A stretch of DNA of 64,000 nucleotides, taken from Sphingomonas sp. G-3-2-10 (GTDB taxonomy: Bacteria > Pseudomonadota > Alphaproteobacteria > Sphingomonadales > Sphingomonadaceae). Location of the stretch: positions 868,001 to 932,000 of the forward strand of contig NZ_JABBFY010000001.1 of the NCBI RefSeq assembly GCF_012927115.1, written 5' to 3'. How positions within the stretch are numbered: the stretch's first letter is position 1; the number at the start of each line of letters is the position of its first letter. The position numbers and the translations under genes are program-made. Below are positions 17,236-26,897 of the stretch, piece by piece. The notes under the pieces are model-generated. The model had not been told where the DNA came from. It did no database searches and saw nothing but the letters and a program-made list of their open reading frames with translations.

Positions 17236-19263
17236 TCAGTTGAACCGCTCGCCCTTTTCCGCCTTTTCGCGGAGCAGAGGGGCGACTTCGAAGCCGTGCT
17301 TTTCGAGCCCCTCGACGATCTTCTTGAGACCGACCGTGTCGGCCCAGAACATCGGACCGCCGCGATAGATCGGCCAGCCATAGCCGTAGATCCACACCAC
17401 ATCGATGTCGCTCGCGCGCTGGGCCATGCCTTCGGCGAGGATCTTCGCGCCTTCGTTGACCATCGTGTAGAGCGTGCGCTCGACGATCTCCTCGTCGGTC
17501 ACTTCATGCTGCGGCGTGCCGGTCTTCTTGCGGAAATCCTCGATGATTTCAGCGACGCGGGGCGAGGGCGAGGGATTCCGCTTCTCGTCATAATCGTAGA
17601 AGCCGGCATTCTTCTTCTGGCCCCAGCGGCCTTCGGCGGCGAGCGCGTCGCGGATATTCTCGATCCGGTTCGGGTCGCGGTGCCAGCCGATGTCGACACC
17701 GGCGAGATCGCTCATCTGGAACGGACCCATCGGCATGCCGAATTCGACATGGACCTTGTCGATCTGCTGCGGCGTGGCGCCTTCGTGCAGCATCTTCATC
17801 GCTTCCATCTGGCGCGGGATGAGCATGCGATTGCCGATAAAGCCGTAGCAGACGCCCGCGACGACAGCGACTTTCTTGATCTTCTTCGAGATGGCCATCG
17901 CAGTGGCCAGCACATCGTCGGCGGTCTTTGCGCCGCGGACGATTTCGAGCAGCTTCATCACATTGGCGGGCGAGAAGAAGTGCAGGCCGACCACGTCCTG
18001 CGGACGCGAAGTGGCGGCGGCGATCTCGTCGACGTTGAGATAGCTGGTGTTCGAAGCGAGGATCGCGCCGGGCTTGGCCACCTTGTCGAGCTTGCCGAAG
18101 ACCTCCTTCTTGACGTCCATGCTCTCATAGACGGCTTCGATGACGAGGTCGCATTCGGACAGCGCGTCGAAATCGAGCGTGGGGTTGAGCAGGCCGACCG
18201 CCTGTTCGACCTGTTCGGGCTTGATCCGGCCCTTGGCGGCGGTCGCTTCGTAATTCTTGCGGATCGTGCCCGCACCGCGGTCGAGCGCTTCCTGCGCCAT
18301 CTCGACGATGGTGACGGGGATGCCCGCCGAGAGGAAGTTCATCGCGATGCCGCCACCCATCGTGCCCGCGCCGATGATGCCGACGCGCTTGATGTCGCGC
18401 AGCTTGATGTCGTCGGCGATGCCGTCGATCTTGCTCGCCTTGCGCTCGGCGAAGAAGATGTGGCGTTGCGCGGCGGACTGGACGCCCATGATCAGCTTCA
18501 TGAAGCCCTGACGCTCCAGCGCGACGCCCTCGGCATAGGGCATGCCGGTGGTCTTCTCGATCAGGTCGATGATGTCGGCCGGGGCTTCGAAGCCGCGGAA
18601 ACGCTTGGCGTTGGTCTTGCGGAAGGTTTCGAACAGCGCCGGATCGGCGGTGGCGGTCTTCTCGCTGGCGCGGGGCAGAGGACGGGCGGCTGCGACTTCG
18701 TTCGCAAAGGCGACGGCGTCGGCCAGCAGACTGTCTTCGCTCGCGAGGCGATCGACAAGACCCGCGGCCTGGGCGACCTTGGCCGGGACCGGATCGCCCT
18801 TCGCAGCGAGTTCGAGCGCGAATTCGACGCCGGCGACGCGCGGCAGGCGTTGGGTGCCGCCCGCGCCGGGGAGGATCCCGAGCTTCACTTCGGGAAGCCC
18901 GAACTTCGCCGAGGGCACGGCGATCCGATAGTGCGAGGCGAGCGCGACCTCGCAGCCGCCGCCCAGCGCGGTGCCGTGGATCGCGGCGATCACCGGCTTT
19001 TCCGACGCTTCGATCTCGTCGACGAGCTGGGGCAGTGCCGGATCGACGAAGGGCTTGCCGAATTCGGTGATGTCGGCGCCGGCGAAGAAGGTCTTGCCCG
19101 CGCAGTGGATCACAACCGCCTTCACGCTGTCATCGGCGGCGGCTTCGCGGATTCCGGCCTGAATGCCCTGACGCACGGCGGCGCCGAGCGCGTTCACCGG
19201 CGGATTGTCCGACGTGATGATCAGGACGTCGCCCTGGCGGCTGGTGGTGATGGGGGAAGTCAT
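17236..19263 (-). CDS. fadJ: Bifunctional enoyl-CoA hydratase/3-hydroxyacyl-CoA dehydrogenase (FadJ type)
   Basis: The 675-residue protein catalyses two steps of beta-oxidation: hydration of 2-enoyl-CoA and NAD-dependent oxidation of the 3-hydroxyacyl-CoA. The N-terminal crotonase domain has [19 protein letters not shown] and [17 protein letters not shown], with both catalytic Glu positions. The central Rossmann motif is [17 protein letters not shown]. The C-terminal domain has [16 protein letters not shown] and [19 protein letters not shown]. The length fits FadJ/FadB-type alpha chains. No thiolase partner is seen in the window. It sits among acyl-CoA dehydrogenases, a thioesterase and a ligase. 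Confidence 0.92.
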   Translation of the reverse strand: MTSPITTSRQGDVLIITSDNPPVNALGAAVRQGIQAGIREAAADDSVKAVVIHCAGKTFFAGADITEFGKPFVDPALPQLVDEIEASEKPVIAAIHGTALGGGCEVALASHYRIAVPSAKFGLPEVKLGILPGAGGTQRLPRVAGVEFALELAAKGDPVPAKVAQAAGLVDRLASEDSLLADAVAFANEVAAARPLPRASEKTATADPALFETFRKTNAKRFRGFEAPADIIDLIEKTTGMPYAEGVALERQGFMKLIMGVQSAAQRHIFFAERKASKIDGIADDIKLRDIKRVGIIGAGTMGGGIAMNFLSAGIPVTIVEMAQEALDRGAGTIRKNYEATAAKGRIKPEQVEQAVGLLNPTLDFDALSECDLVIEAVYESMDVKKEVFGKLDKVAKPGAILASNTSYLNVDEIAAATSRPQDVVGLHFFSPANVMKLLEIVRGAKTADDVLATAMAISKKIKKVAVVAGVCYGFIGNRMLIPRQMEAMKMLHEGATPQQIDKVHVEFGMPMGPFQMSDLAGVDIGWHRDPNRIENIRDALAAEGRWGQKKNAGFYDYDEKRNPSPSPRVAEIIEDFRKKTGTPQHEVTDEEIVERTLYTMVNEGAKILAEGMAQRASDIDVVWIYGYGWPIYRGGPMFWADTVGLKKIVEGLEKHGFEVAPLLREKAEKGERFN

Positions 19264-19345
19264 TCTTCTCTCCGTTTCTGGATCGTGCCCCGGCGTTGCC
19301 CGGAGCTGTCTCGGCTTTTAGGCCCCGGCGGCTGCCGGGTCCCGA

Positions 19346-20569
19346 TTAGTCGTTCAAGGCGGAATAAATCATGGTCTTGAGTTCGCGGCGGATCGGATAG
19401 GCCGATGAGGGCGAGAGCTGGGTCATGAAAACCATCGAGATTCGCTCGACCGGATCGACGAAGAAGGCCGTCGAGAACATGCCGCCCCAATAAAACTCGC
19501 CGGCCGAGCCGGGGATCAGCGTGGGAGCGACGTTGGTCGTCACCGCGAAGCCCAGGCCGAAGCCGACGCCGGCGTTGGTGGTTTCGCTGAACAGCGACTG
19601 CGACATCGAAGCGAGATCCGAACCCCCGGGGAGGTGGTTCATCGTCATCAGGTCGATCGTCTTGCGGCTGACGATGCGCGCGCCGTTCAGCTCGCCGCGA
19701 TTGAGCAGCATCGTGTTGAAGCGATGGTAATCGGCCGAAGTGGAGACGAGGCCGCCGCCGCCCGAGACGAGGGTCGGCGGGTTCGCCCAGAAGCTTTCCG
19801 CGCCGCGATCGAACATGATCCGGCCCTTACCCAGCGCGAGCGTCCAGCAATCGGTGAGGCGGTGAAGCTTGTCGGCGGGCACTTGGAAGAAAGTGTCGAC
19901 CATGCCGAGCGGCGTGAAGATGCGTTCCTCGAAGAAGCAGGGCAGGGACATACCCGACAGCCGCTCCACGACGAGGCCGAGCACGTCGGTGGACACCGAA
20001 TAGTTCCAAGCCTCGCCCGGCGAGAATTCGAGCGGGATCTGACCGAGCGCGGCGACGAATTGTTCGAGGGTGAGATTGCCCCACCAATTCTCGATCTTGC
20101 CCTCGCGATAGGCGGCGTCGACGTTGCTGCGGTTCTGGAAGCTGTAGGTCAGGCCCGAAGTGTGGCGGAGCAGGTCGACCATCCGCATCGGCTCTGCCGT
20201 CGGCTTGGTCGCGAAGGGCACGCCTGCGCCGCCGCCATTATAGACGCCCAGACCCTTGAGCTCGGGGAGGACGTGATGGACCGGCGTGTCGAGGCTGACG
20301 CGGCATTCCTCGACCAGCATCATGAAGGCGAGGCTGGTGACCGGCTTGGTCATCGACGCGATGCGGAACAGCGACGTCTCGTCGATTTCCGGCCCGCCTT
20401 CGCGTGCAGCGCCCTGACTGGAGAAGTGGACGACCTCCCCGTCGCGTGCGATCAGCAGCTGGGCGTGCGGCAGCTTTCCGGAATCGAGATAGCGCTCCTT
20501 CACGAAGCCGGGGATGCGGGCGAGGCGCGCCGCGTCGAACCCAAGTGATTCCGGCTTTGCGACCTTCAT
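19346..20569 (-). CDS. Class-C beta-lactamase-fold serine hydrolase, cytoplasmic
   Basis: From the ATG at 20569 (GGAG nine bases upstream) the product has 407 residues. The catalytic motifs are SMTK (FRIASMTKPVTSLAF), YSVS (WNYSVSTDVLGLV) and a GSAGEFYWGG element near residue 365. Unlike the hydrolase at 15747-17183, it has no signal peptide. It resembles EstB-like esterases that often accompany fatty-acid genes. It diverges from the acyl-CoA ligase gene, with 156 bases between starts. An ester or lactone substrate is plausible but unproven. Confidence 0.87.
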   Translation of the reverse strand: MKVAKPESLGFDAARLARIPGFVKERYLDSGKLPHAQLLIARDGEVVHFSSQGAAREGGPEIDETSLFRIASMTKPVTSLAFMMLVEECRVSLDTPVHHVLPELKGLGVYNGGGAGVPFATKPTAEPMRMVDLLRHTSGLTYSFQNRSNVDAAYREGKIENWWGNLTLEQFVAALGQIPLEFSPGEAWNYSVSTDVLGLVVERLSGMSLPCFFEERIFTPLGMVDTFFQVPADKLHRLTDCWTLALGKGRIMFDRGAESFWANPPTLVSGGGGLVSTSADYHRFNTMLLNRGELNGARIVSRKTIDLMTMNHLPGGSDLASMSQSLFSETTNAGVGFGLGFAVTTNVAPTLIPGSAGEFYWGGMFSTAFFVDPVERISMVFMTQLSPSSAYPIRRELKTMIYSALND

Positions 20570-20725
20570 GCCCACTCCATACCCTAAACTCGAATCTTGT
20601 CCGAAGCGTTTCCGCGCCGTTCGCATCCCCTATTGCCTTGAGCGCCGCTTGAATCAACACTAGTTCGATAAGGAATCAGAAAGCTCGGGGCAAACCCGAC
20701 ATTCTACAAATAGGAGTGATGCCGC

Positions 20726-22477
20726 TTGTCGACCGATCCGATCGTGCCGCTGGACCCCTCCTGGCCCAAGGCTTCCCTAGCGGCAGTCGAGGCCGCGATG
20801 ACCGCGCCGGGCGCGAAGTTCGAGATGGATACGGTCGATATCCGCGGCGTGCCGACGCGGGTCTGGAAAAATGCGCCGCCGACGCTGCGGCTGCTGGCGC
20901 AGGCGGTGCGGGCATATGGTCCGCGCGAATTCACCATATATGAGGACGAGCGGGTCACCTATGACGCCAATTATCGCGCGGTGAGCCATCTGGGCCACAA
21001 GCTGCGCGACATGGGCGTGGCGAAGGGCGACCGGGTGGCGCTGGCGATGCGCAACCTGCCCGAATGGCCGGCAATCTATTTCGCGGCGGTGAGCATCGGC
21101 GCGATCGTGGTGCCGCTCAATGCGTGGTGGACCGGCGGCGAGCTGGAATATGCCATGAAGGATTCGGGCGCGAAGGTGCTGTTCGTCGATGGCGAGCGGC
21201 ACGAGCGGCTGAAGGATTGCTACGACCGGATGCCCGATCTGGAGAAGATCGTGGTGGCGCGGGCGAAGGGCGAGATCCTCGCGCCCGCCAGCCGGCTGGA
21301 AGTGCTGATCGGCACGACGAAGGACTGGGCGACTTTGGAGGATATCGGCTTTCCCGATGCCGAAGTGCTGCCCGATGACGATGCGACGATTTTCTACACC
21401 AGCGGCACCACCGGAAACCCCAAGGGCGCGCTGGGTACGCATCGCAATTTTGTGACCAACATCATGTCGAGCGGCTTTTCCGCCGGGCGCGCGATGCTGC
21501 GCCGGGGCGAGATTCCGCCGGAGATGCCCGATCACAAGACGACGCTGCTGGTGATCCCGCTGTTCCACGTCACGGCGTGCAGCGCGGCGATGATGACGCT
21601 GATCGCGGCGGGCGGGACGATCGTGTTCATCCGCCGCTGGGACCCGGTGACCGCGATGGAACTGATCCAGCGCGAGAAGATCAACATGACCGGCGGCGTG
21701 CCGACGATCGCGTGGCAGCTGCTCGAGCATCCCGACCGGGCGAAATACGACCTCTCGTCGCTGGAGAGCATCTCCTATGGCGGCGCGCCCTCTGCGCCCG
21801 AACTGGTGAAGCGCATCTTCGAGGAATTCGGCGCGCTGCCCGGCAATGGCTGGGGCATGACCGAGACGACCGCGACGGTGACGCAGCATTCGGGCGAGGA
21901 CTATCTGACGCGCCCGACCAGCGCGGGCGTGCCGGTGGCGGTCGCCGACGTGAAGATCATGGATATCGAGGGCAAGGAAGAGCTGCCCGTCGGCGATGTC
22001 GGCGAGCTGTGGGCGCGCGGGCCGATGGTGGTGAAAGGCTATTGGAACAAGCCCGAAGCGACCGCCGAGACCTTTATCGACGGATGGGTGCGCACCGGCG
22101 ATCTGGCGAAGGTCGACGAGGAAGGGTTCCTCTATATCGTCGACCGGGCGAAGGACATCATCATCCGAGGCGGCGAGAATATCTATTCGATCGAAGTCGA
22201 GGACGTGCTGTACGCCCACCCGGCGGTGACCGACGCGGCGCTGGTCGGGATTCCGCACCGCTCACTGGGCGAGGAGCCGGCGGCGGTGGTGCATCTGGCG
22301 CCCGGAACGACCGCGACCGAAGCCGAGCTGCAGGACTGGGTCCGCGCGCGGCTGGCCGGGTTCAAGGTGCCGGTGAAGGTGCTGTTCTCGAAAGACACGC
22401 TGCCCCGCAACGCCAACGGGAAGATCCTGAAGAAGGATTTGAAGGCGTTGTTCGGGGAGGGAGTCGCGGCGGCCTAG
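20726..22477 (+). CDS. AMP-forming acyl-CoA ligase
   Basis: The 583-residue enzyme activates a carboxylic acid to acyl-CoA with ATP. Adenylation motifs are visible: IFYTSGTTGNPKGALGTHRN, GWGMTETTATVT, GWVRTGDLAKVDEEGF and the C-terminal catalytic lysine in LPRNANGKILKKD. The start is a TTG at 20726, nine bases after AGGAG at 20712-20716. The nearby ATG at 20719 is out of frame. It probably supplies the acyl-CoA pathway of this region; chain length or aromatic preference is unknown. Its 3' end overlaps by four bases the convergent gene. Confidence 0.9.
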   Translation: MSTDPIVPLDPSWPKASLAAVEAAMTAPGAKFEMDTVDIRGVPTRVWKNAPPTLRLLAQAVRAYGPREFTIYEDERVTYDANYRAVSHLGHKLRDMGVAKGDRVALAMRNLPEWPAIYFAAVSIGAIVVPLNAWWTGGELEYAMKDSGAKVLFVDGERHERLKDCYDRMPDLEKIVVARAKGEILAPASRLEVLIGTTKDWATLEDIGFPDAEVLPDDDATIFYTSGTTGNPKGALGTHRNFVTNIMSSGFSAGRAMLRRGEIPPEMPDHKTTLLVIPLFHVTACSAAMMTLIAAGGTIVFIRRWDPVTAMELIQREKINMTGGVPTIAWQLLEHPDRAKYDLSSLESISYGGAPSAPELVKRIFEEFGALPGNGWGMTETTATVTQHSGEDYLTRPTSAGVPVAVADVKIMDIEGKEELPVGDVGELWARGPMVVKGYWNKPEATAETFIDGWVRTGDLAKVDEEGFLYIVDRAKDIIIRGGENIYSIEVEDVLYAHPAVTDAALVGIPHRSLGEEPAAVVHLAPGTTATEAELQDWVRARLAGFKVPVKVLFSKDTLPRNANGKILKKDLKALFGEGVAAA

Positions 22478-22833
22478 TTTTCTTCGCTGCCGCGCAGTTC
22501 CTCGGGCGTCGGCCCGAGGACGCGTTCCATGTCGGTCGAGGGACCGATCCGCGCGCTGCGGCTGCCGCCGGCGGGGCGAGGGAAGATCGCGTCGATGCGG
22601 GTGCGCAGCGCGGCTTCGAATTCCTCATGGTTGCGCATGCGGGGGCGGGACACGGTGAGGTCCTGCACGATGGCGACCTTGATCCGCTCGACCGCATCGT
22701 CGCTCAGCACATTGGCGGCGGCCAGCTCGGTGCAAAGCTGCGACAGCCCGACCATCGTCGCCTGCGCCCGAAGGCCGATATATTCGAGGCTCTCATGCAG
22801 TCGCAGCGCCCGCTCGCGCTCGGTATGATCCAT
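22474..22833 (-). CDS. Hypothetical protein
   Basis: The 119-residue acidic, soluble protein is mostly helical by composition (RALRLHESLEYIGLRAQATM). Its proline-rich tail includes MERVLGPTPEEL. No signal peptide, membrane segment or family is recognised. The ATG at 22833 is followed by normal high-GC codons. It is downstream of the SIMPL lipoprotein gene on the same strand, with a 7-bp hairpin (22865-22882) between them. Confidence 0.6.
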   Translation of the reverse strand: MDHTERERALRLHESLEYIGLRAQATMVGLSQLCTELAAANVLSDDAVERIKVAIVQDLTVSRPRMRNHEEFEAALRTRIDAIFPRPAGGSRSARIGPSTDMERVLGPTPEELRGSEEN

Positions 22834-22864
22834 GTTCCTACTCCACTACTGGCCGCGACCCGCG

Positions 22865-22882
22865 CTCGCCCGGCTGGGCGAG
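22865..22882. terminator. Hairpin between SIMPL gene and hypothetical gene
   Basis: CTCGCCC at 22865-22871 pairs with GGGCGAG at 22876-22882 around GGCT. No run of T follows on the minus strand, so terminator activity is uncertain. Confidence 0.35.
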
Positions 22883-22933
22883 GCGCGAAGTCAACGGCTG
22901 ATGACATGGAGCTAAAGCCGAAACGTTTCGCGG

Positions 22934-23656
22934 TTATTTCGGACCCAGAGCGAAATCGACGCTGACCTGTGCGGTCGACTCGCTGGTGCCGGCCATGACC
23001 GGCGGTGGGGCGGCCTGCTCGATCGCCGCCACCGCGGGCCTGTCGTACATGCCCACGGTCACCGGCGCCTCGGGAATGCCGCCATCGCGGATACGCAGGA
23101 CGCGGAGGACCTTGAGGCCGGCCGCTTCGGCATAGGTGTCGGCGCGGGCGCGCGCGGCCTTGAATGCGCTGGCATAGGCGCTGCGGCTCGCCTTTTCGGG
23201 ATCGGAGACGCGCAGATCGGGGCCGGAGATGTTGTTGGCGCCCGCGCCGGTCGCGGCGGCGATCGCGGGGCCGGCCTTGGTCACGTCGCGGACGCGGACG
23301 GTGACGCTGTTGCTCGCCTGATATTTTCCGCGGTTCGGCCCCCATTCGACCTTCGAGACGCTGACGTTGCTGGTCTGGATGTCCTTCTCGTCGATGCCGA
23401 GTGCGCGGATCGCGGCGATGACCGTGGTCATCTTCGTGGCATTCAACTGTGAGGCCGACTCGGCGGTGGCGGCAAAGGTGACGACGGCCGCGCCAAACCG
23501 GGCTTCGTCGGGTTTCGTCTCGTTCTGGCCGGTGGCGCTGACCTGAAGCAACGTCTCGCCGCGTTCGAGGCCGCCCGGGCCGGGCTTGCCGCGATCGCAT
23601 GCGGCGGTGGCGAGCGCGAGGCCCGTCAAGATGGCGATCTTCGTGTGCGTGCGCAT
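22934..23656 (-). CDS. SIMPL-domain (DUF541) lipoprotein
   Basis: The 240-residue product has a lipobox in LATAACDRG (Cys near residue 20), so it is predicted to be membrane-anchored in the envelope. The mature part fits the SIMPL family (YggE, Omp28-like). It starts LLQVSATGQNETKPDEARF, then has ALGIDEKDIQTSNVSVSKV, YQASNSVTVRVRDVTKAG and the conserved AYASAFKAARARADTYAEA. Family members occur in the periplasm or outer membrane and are linked to oxidative stress. Their biochemical function is not settled. It is transcribed away from glpK, 66 bases downstream of it. Confidence 0.88.
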   Translation of the reverse strand: MRTHTKIAILTGLALATAACDRGKPGPGGLERGETLLQVSATGQNETKPDEARFGAAVVTFAATAESASQLNATKMTTVIAAIRALGIDEKDIQTSNVSVSKVEWGPNRGKYQASNSVTVRVRDVTKAGPAIAAATGAGANNISGPDLRVSDPEKASRSAYASAFKAARARADTYAEAAGLKVLRVLRIRDGGIPEAPVTVGMYDRPAVAAIEQAAPPPVMAGTSESTAQVSVDFALGPK

Positions 23657-23722
23657 CCTCGTCCCTCCATTGCTAATGGGCGAGAATGATACATTGTATC
23701 GAAAACGCGTAAAGCGTTCAGT

Positions 23723-25183
23723 TCATTCGATGACGCTGCGCACTGCGTGCTTCCAGCCGGCGAGGCGGGCGTCGCGGGCCGGGGCTCCCAGCTTCGGTTC
23801 GAACATCTCGACCTTGCCGCGCATTGCCGCTGCTTCCTCCAGACCCTTGAACATGCCGCAGCCGATGCCGGCCAGCATCGCCGCGCCCAGCGCGGTGGTT
23901 TCGGCGAAGGCGGGGCGTTCGACCGTGACGTCGAGCATGTCGGCGAGGTCCTGTGCGATCCAGTCGTTGGTGACCATGCCGCCGTCCACGCGCAGCGTCG
24001 CCCAGTCCGCGCCGTCGGCGGCGAAGGCGGTCTTCAGATCGTGGCTCTGGTGCGCCATCGCTTCGAGCGCGGCGCGGACGATATGCGCCTTGCCGTTCGA
24101 GAAGCTGAGGCCCGAGATCGCGGCGCGGGCCTCGGGCTGCCACCAGGGCGCGCCGAGGCCGGACAGGGCGGGAACCAGATAGACCCCGCCATTATCCTCG
24201 ACAGAGCGAGCGAGTGCTTCGGTTTCCTGCGCCTTCTCGATCAGCTTCACCGAATCGCGGAGCCACTGGATCAGGCTGCCTGCGACGAACACCGATCCTT
24301 CGAGGGCATAGGCGCGGCGGCCGTTCAGCTGCCACAGGCAGGTGGCGAGCAGGCGGTTCTTCGATGTCGGCGGTGACGTGCCCGCATTGGTGAGAACGAA
24401 GGCGCCGGTGCCGAACGTGGCCTTGGTCTCGCCCTTGGACAGGCAGGCCTGACCGATCGTGGCGGATTGTTGATCCCCGGCGAGGCCGCAGATCGGGATT
24501 TCGCCGCCGAACAGCTTCGTCACGCCGAATCGGCCAGCGCAGTCGACGATCTCGGGCAGGGCGTCGCGCGGGGCGTCGAACAGGTCGATCAGCCCGTCGC
24601 TCCATGCGCCGCTGCCAAGCCCCATCAGCAGCGTGCGCGAGGCGTTTGTTGCGTCGGTGATGTGGAGCCCCTGCGTGAGTTTCCACACCAGCCAGCTCTC
24701 GATCGTGCCAAGGGCGAGACGGTCGCCGGCCTCGCGGAGCTGCGGCCAGTTGCGCATGGCCCAGGCGATCTTGGTGCCGCTGAAATAGGGATCAAGCAGC
24801 AGGCCGGTGCGCGCCTGCACGCCGGGTTCCTCGCCGGCTTCCTTGAGCGTGCGACAGATATCGGCGCTGCGGCGGTCCTGCCAGACGATCGCGGGGGCGA
24901 GGGGCTCGCCGCTGGTCCTGTCCCAGAAGACCAGAGTCTCGCGCTGGTTGGTGATGCCGATCGCCGCGATCTGGTCCGCGCCGCCGGCCTTTTCGACCAT
25001 CGCCTGCGCGCAGGCGAGCGTCTTGGTCCAGATTTCGGCGGCGTCATGCTCGACCAGCCCCGGCCCGGGATAGCTTTGCTTGAGTTCGGCCGATTTCGAA
25101 CCGAGGACGGTCCCGTCCGGCGCGAACAGCATCGCGCGCGTCGATGTGGTGCCTTCGTCGATGACGAGCAGTTTCTCTCCCAT
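23723..25183 (-). CDS. glpK: Glycerol kinase
   Basis: The 486-residue FGGY-family kinase phosphorylates glycerol to sn-glycerol 3-phosphate with ATP. The start has LVIDEGTTSTRAMLF (phosphate-binding) and PGPGLVEHDAAEIW. NQRETLVFWDRTSGEPL and IVWQDRRSADIC match the glycerol-binding Arg-Glu pair and the FGGY signature region. GLAGDQQSATIGQACL carries the catalytic Asp-Gln region. The length is slightly below the E. coli enzyme. No glpF or glpD is adjacent. The product links to phospholipid and central carbon metabolism. Confidence 0.93.
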   Translation of the reverse strand: MGEKLLVIDEGTTSTRAMLFAPDGTVLGSKSAELKQSYPGPGLVEHDAAEIWTKTLACAQAMVEKAGGADQIAAIGITNQRETLVFWDRTSGEPLAPAIVWQDRRSADICRTLKEAGEEPGVQARTGLLLDPYFSGTKIAWAMRNWPQLREAGDRLALGTIESWLVWKLTQGLHITDATNASRTLLMGLGSGAWSDGLIDLFDAPRDALPEIVDCAGRFGVTKLFGGEIPICGLAGDQQSATIGQACLSKGETKATFGTGAFVLTNAGTSPPTSKNRLLATCLWQLNGRRAYALEGSVFVAGSLIQWLRDSVKLIEKAQETEALARSVEDNGGVYLVPALSGLGAPWWQPEARAAISGLSFSNGKAHIVRAALEAMAHQSHDLKTAFAADGADWATLRVDGGMVTNDWIAQDLADMLDVTVERPAFAETTALGAAMLAGIGCGMFKGLEEAAAMRGKVEMFEPKLGAPARDARLAGWKHAVRSVIE

Positions 25184-25489
25184 GCGGCGAGGCTAGCGGG
25201 GTTTTCCGCCGGTGAAAACGGGGGGCGGGGCGGTTGACACGGTTGACACCAATATCGCGAAAACCGCTTCTCCGGAAAACAGGTCGAGCCGGACGAGCGG
25301 GAGGTTGCCTTGCGGCTCGCTGGACCTTTCAAAGAGCGGTGGACGATCGTCCGCGATCAAGGGAGCAAGCGAAGTCCAACATTGCAATCCCCGGCGGAAG
25401 CCCCTGAAGGCAAAGCATCCTCCGCGATGTACAAGAACGCGTTGCCGCCGCCCTGTGCCAGTCCTAATGTACCCCGGAGAGGGTAGGAT
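25184..25489. other. 306-base divergent intergenic region
   Basis: This lies between the starts of glpK (minus) and the permease (plus). It holds a short direct repeat, GGTTGACAC at 25232-25240 and again at 25241-25249, each with a perfect TTGACA. No matching -10 was found at usual spacing on the plus strand. GGAGAGG at 25475-25481 probably serves the permease. No convincing gene is seen. Confidence 0.5.
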
Positions 25490-26737
25490 ATGAGCGACAA
25501 AGGCGGGATGACGGGTGTGGATGCGCCGCATATGGGGGCCGCCGCGGCGGTGCCGGCGCCCGAACCCGTGCCGCCGCATCCGATCATGCCCGCCGAGGGG
25601 GCCGAGGGGCAGACGCAGCGCGATCGCCTGCTTGCCGCGCTCACCCTGATCGCCGGAATCGGACTTTTGCTGGCGCTGCCGTTCGCGTTGCGGGCGGGGA
25701 GCGAGTTCTTCCTGCCGCTGACTGCCGCGATCGTCATCGCCATCGCGCTGGTACCGTTGCTGGAGTGGTTAGAGCGGCATCGCATTCCCGCGCCGATCGC
25801 GGCGTTCACCTGCGTGCTGCTGTTCCTCGTTGCGGCCAATGTCGCACTGGCGTCGATCGTGGTGCCGGCGTGGCGCTGGATCCAGGATCTTCCCGAGCGA
25901 GTCGGGCGGATCCAGAGCAACCTTGCGCCGCTGATCGATTTCTATTCGAACCTCGAGCAGTGGGTGAACCGGACGCTGCACAATTTCGCGTCGGGCCCGA
26001 TCCAGCAGCCGGTGCAGCAGGCGCCTCAGCCGCCGACCTCGCTGCTCGATCTGGTTTCCACCTCCGCGCCATCCGCGCTGATCGAGATGTTCTTCGCGAT
26101 TCTCGTGATCTACTTCTTCCTCTCGGGCTGGACCCGGCTGCGGCGCTCGGCGATCACCAGCCGGACCAGTTTCGGCGGAGCGATGGCAACGGCGCGCGTC
26201 ATTCAGGACGTGGTGGACGACACCTCGGCCTATCTGGGCACCATCACGCTGATCAACCTGACGCTGGGCCTGATCGTGGCCGGGGCGCTGACGATCATCG
26301 GCATGCCTTCGCCGCTGATGTGGGGCGGCATCGTCGCGCTGCTGAACTACATCCCCTATTTCGGGCCGGTGATCGCGGCGTTCCTGCTGGCGATGGGCGG
26401 CCTGATGACCTTTTCCGAACTGGGCGTGGCGCTGATTCCCGCCGCGATCATGATCGGCGCGCATCTGATCGAAGCGAATCTGGTGACTCCGCTGATCGTC
26501 GGACACCGTTTGACGATCAGCCCGATCCTGATTCTCATCTCGCTGAGCTTCTGGGGATGGGTGTGGGGCACCACCGGGGCGCTGCTGGCGGTGCCGCTGC
26601 TGATTATTATTCAGACGGTCATGAACGCCGCCGGCAAGCCGGATATCGCCGGATTCCTGTTCGAACACGGCACGCTGACGCACGATCGGAGCGCCAGCCG
26701 CTTCAGAAGATCGGGGGGACGCGATCAATCCGGTTGA
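25490..26737 (+). CDS. AI-2E/PerM family permease
   Basis: The 415-residue inner-membrane protein has about eight hydrophobic segments. After a proline-rich cytoplasmic start (residues 1-45) come a first pair of helices, an amphipathic region with RVGRIQSNLAPLIDFYSNLE, and the conserved late half. That half includes MPSPLMWGGIVALLNYIPYF, GAHLIEANLVTPLIVGHRL and SFWGWVWGTTGALLAVPLL. These are typical of the AI-2E transporter superfamily, which includes PerM and Na+/H+ antiporter-like members. Autoinducer transport should not be assumed. The gene stands alone, upstream of tRNA-Asp. Confidence 0.9.
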   Translation: MSDKGGMTGVDAPHMGAAAAVPAPEPVPPHPIMPAEGAEGQTQRDRLLAALTLIAGIGLLLALPFALRAGSEFFLPLTAAIVIAIALVPLLEWLERHRIPAPIAAFTCVLLFLVAANVALASIVVPAWRWIQDLPERVGRIQSNLAPLIDFYSNLEQWVNRTLHNFASGPIQQPVQQAPQPPTSLLDLVSTSAPSALIEMFFAILVIYFFLSGWTRLRRSAITSRTSFGGAMATARVIQDVVDDTSAYLGTITLINLTLGLIVAGALTIIGMPSPLMWGGIVALLNYIPYFGPVIAAFLLAMGGLMTFSELGVALIPAAIMIGAHLIEANLVTPLIVGHRLTISPILILISLSFWGWVWGTTGALLAVPLLIIIQTVMNAAGKPDIAGFLFEHGTLTHDRSASRFRRSGGRDQSG

Positions 26738-26744
26738 AAGCGTG

Positions 26745-26771
26745 TTGACAGGGGTGGGACCCGCGTCTAGT
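26745..26771 (+). promoter_or_regulatory. Likely promoter of tRNA-Asp
   Basis: A perfect -35 TTGACA at 26745-26750 is followed after 15 bases by TCTAGT at 26766-26771, a four-of-six match to TATAAT. The tRNA begins 22 bases later. Confidence 0.5.
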
Positions 26772-26793
26772 GCCCGCCTCCTCGCTGGTTCAA

Positions 26794-26870
<77 letters not shown>

Positions 26871-26877
26871 TCCCTCA

Positions 26878-26894
26878 CGAAATCAAGGATTTCG
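26878..26894 (+). terminator. Hairpin just after tRNA-Asp
   Basis: CGAAATC at 26878-26884 pairs with GATTTCG at 26888-26894 around AAG, eight bases after the tRNA. No T-run follows, so it may be a processing or termination hairpin. Confidence 0.4.
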
Positions 26895-26897
26895 TAT

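Noticed and set aside
17116-19380. 754-codon plus-strand frame opposite the FadJ-type gene
   Set aside because: Antisense shadow; the minus-strand frame has full hydratase and dehydrogenase motifs.
15747-20569. The two serine hydrolases as antibiotic-resistance beta-lactamases
   Set aside because: They have the class-C fold motifs but sit among lipid genes, and one lacks a signal peptide, so esterase or peptidase roles are more likely.
25232-25249. Direct repeat with two perfect TTGACA boxes as a double promoter
   Set aside because: No plausible -10 element at 15-19 bases was found for either box on the plus strand, so only the repeat itself is noted.
25490-26737. Quorum-sensing AI-2 exporter
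   Set aside because: The family name is historical; most members transport other solutes, and no luxS or quorum genes are seen here.
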